This document shows positions 5,342 through 5,806 of a stretch of DNA of 5,806 bases, piece by piece (position 1 is the stretch's first letter; each line of letters opens with the position of its first letter). The notes beneath the pieces were generated by a model that saw nothing but the letters and a program-made list of their open reading frames with translations, was not told where the DNA came from and did no database searches. Origin of the DNA: Deltaproteobacteria bacterium (GTDB taxonomy: Bacteria; Desulfobacterota; Desulfarculia; Adiutricales; JAGVGV01); the NCBI GenBank assembly GCA_020056895.1, contig JAGVGV010000126.1:1-5806 (forward strand), given 5' to 3'. Both the position numbers and the translations under genes were made by a program.

Positions 5342-5347
5342 TATCGT
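5342..5347 (+). promoter_or_regulatory. -10 candidate for the YcxB-like gene
   Basis: TATCGT matches the -10 consensus at 4 of 6 positions. With a start point near 5354, the FNR-type box centre falls at -41.5. The box overlaps where the -35 hexamer would be, as in class II activation. The predicted leader is about 97 bases. Confidence 0.35.
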
Positions 5348-5362
5348 TCAAGATTCCAAGGC

Positions 5363-5388
5363 TCATCCGGAGGCCCGGGTCATCCGGA
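5363..5388. repeat. Short direct repeat in the leader of the YcxB-like gene
   Basis: TCATCCGGA occurs at 5363-5371 and again at 5380-5388, a 17-base period. It lies between the predicted transcript start and the ATG at 5451. It may be a repeated binding site or a chance repeat in CCGG-rich sequence. Confidence 0.3.
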
Positions 5389-5450
5389 ACCAGCGAAGGA
5401 CCGAACAAGTTGAAGGCGAAAGAGAATGGTTCCCAAGAGGAGGGTCCGGC

Positions 5451-5806
5451 ATGATCCGGCTGACGTTTCTTTTCGATGAAAACCACGTCGTCGAGGCTTA
5501 TCGCCGGTACCGCGCCCAGGGCGGCTGGGTCAAGGTCTCCCGTGCCTTGACCGTGGTTTTGATTGTCCAGTTCCTTTTTACCGGCGGATGGTTCATATGG
5601 CGGGGGGACCGGTTTTTCGCCGGAGCCATGTTCGCGGCGGCCGTGCTTCTGCTGTGTTCCTCCCCTTTGTACTACGCCTGGCTTCGGAAGACCTACCGGA
5701 AGTCCCCGTTGATCGGCGTGAACACCTCGGTCGCCCTCTCCCCCGAGGGCTTTCAGGCTCAAAGCGCCAAAAGCGGCGTCCAGTTATCCTGGGAGGCATA
5801 CATCAA
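5451..5806 (+). CDS. YcxB-like membrane protein, 5' part only
   Basis: I translated 118 codons from ATG 5451 and the frame is open to the window end. AGGAGG (5438-5443) lies 7 bases before the start. The N-terminus MIRLTFLFDENHVVEAYRRY (1-20) is followed by two hydrophobic segments at about 31-50 and 55-77, with basic residues on the exit side (LRKTYRK, 78-84), then the start of a soluble domain, VALSPEGFQAQSAKSGVQLSW (94-114). This order (short amphipathic start, two membrane helices, then a beta-rich domain with a 'regarded as ... W-x-x-I' pattern) is what I recall of YcxB-like proteins (PF14317-type C-terminal domain), whose function is unknown. The missing part is probably 40-60 residues. 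The gene sits downstream of an FNR-type box and is divergent from the MoaD-like gene. Confidence 0.78.
   Translation, partial: MIRLTFLFDENHVVEAYRRYRAQGGWVKVSRALTVVLIVQFLFTGGWFIWRGDRFFAGAMFAAAVLLLCSSPLYYAWLRKTYRKSPLIGVNTSVALSPEGFQAQSAKSGVQLSWEAYI

Noticed and set aside
5334..5762. 142-codon minus-strand open frame at the right end
   Set aside because: It overlaps the plus-strand gene that has a strong Shine-Dalgarno site, membrane helices and a family resemblance; the minus frame has none of these.

Overview
The window is gene-dense, GC-rich bacterial chromosome: six protein genes (two cut by the window edges) in short divergent and convergent blocks. The best guess is an anaerobic or facultative Gram-negative such as a Desulfobacterota (deltaproteobacterial) lineage. 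The reasons are a hydrogenase maturation protease, a stand-alone ArgA-like acetyltransferase with a C-terminal cysteine cluster, a diglycine-less MoaD/ThiS-like protein, an FNR/CRP-type operator, and sigma70-type promoters with strong Shine-Dalgarno sites. This placement is inference; no rRNA or other marker is present.

Left block (1-2400, minus strand): a probable three-gene operon read right to left. A near-consensus promoter (2394-2366) drives an ArgA-like GNAT acetyltransferase (2324-1860), then PmbA/TldE (1863-505), then a hydrogenase maturation endopeptidase (508 to beyond position 1). Both junctions are 4-base ATGA stop/start overlaps, so translation is probably coupled.

Middle block (2400-4884, plus strand): a PLP-dependent enzyme resembling plant-type methionine gamma-lyase (2614-3834), then prolipoprotein diacylglyceryl transferase lgt (4006-4884). 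lgt appears to have its own promoter (TTGACC-N17-TATGCT), a palindrome in the promoter spacer and a long inverted repeat in its leader.

Right block (4885-5806): a small MoaD/ThiS-like ubiquitin-fold gene (5226-4927, minus), convergent with lgt, and a divergent plus-strand gene running off the right end (from 5451) that encodes a two-helix membrane protein resembling the YcxB family. The 224-base gap between these two carries a 9/10 FNR-type box, placed about 41-42 bases from candidate start points on both sides.

The genes do not form one pathway. The clearest functional link is the peptidase pair (TldE and hydrogenase endopeptidase) in one operon. I see no defence system, mobile element, CRISPR array, tRNA or rRNA. 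The most unusual points are the composition of the left operon, the missing diglycine tail of the MoaD-like protein, the FNR-type box between divergent genes, and the structured lgt promoter and leader.
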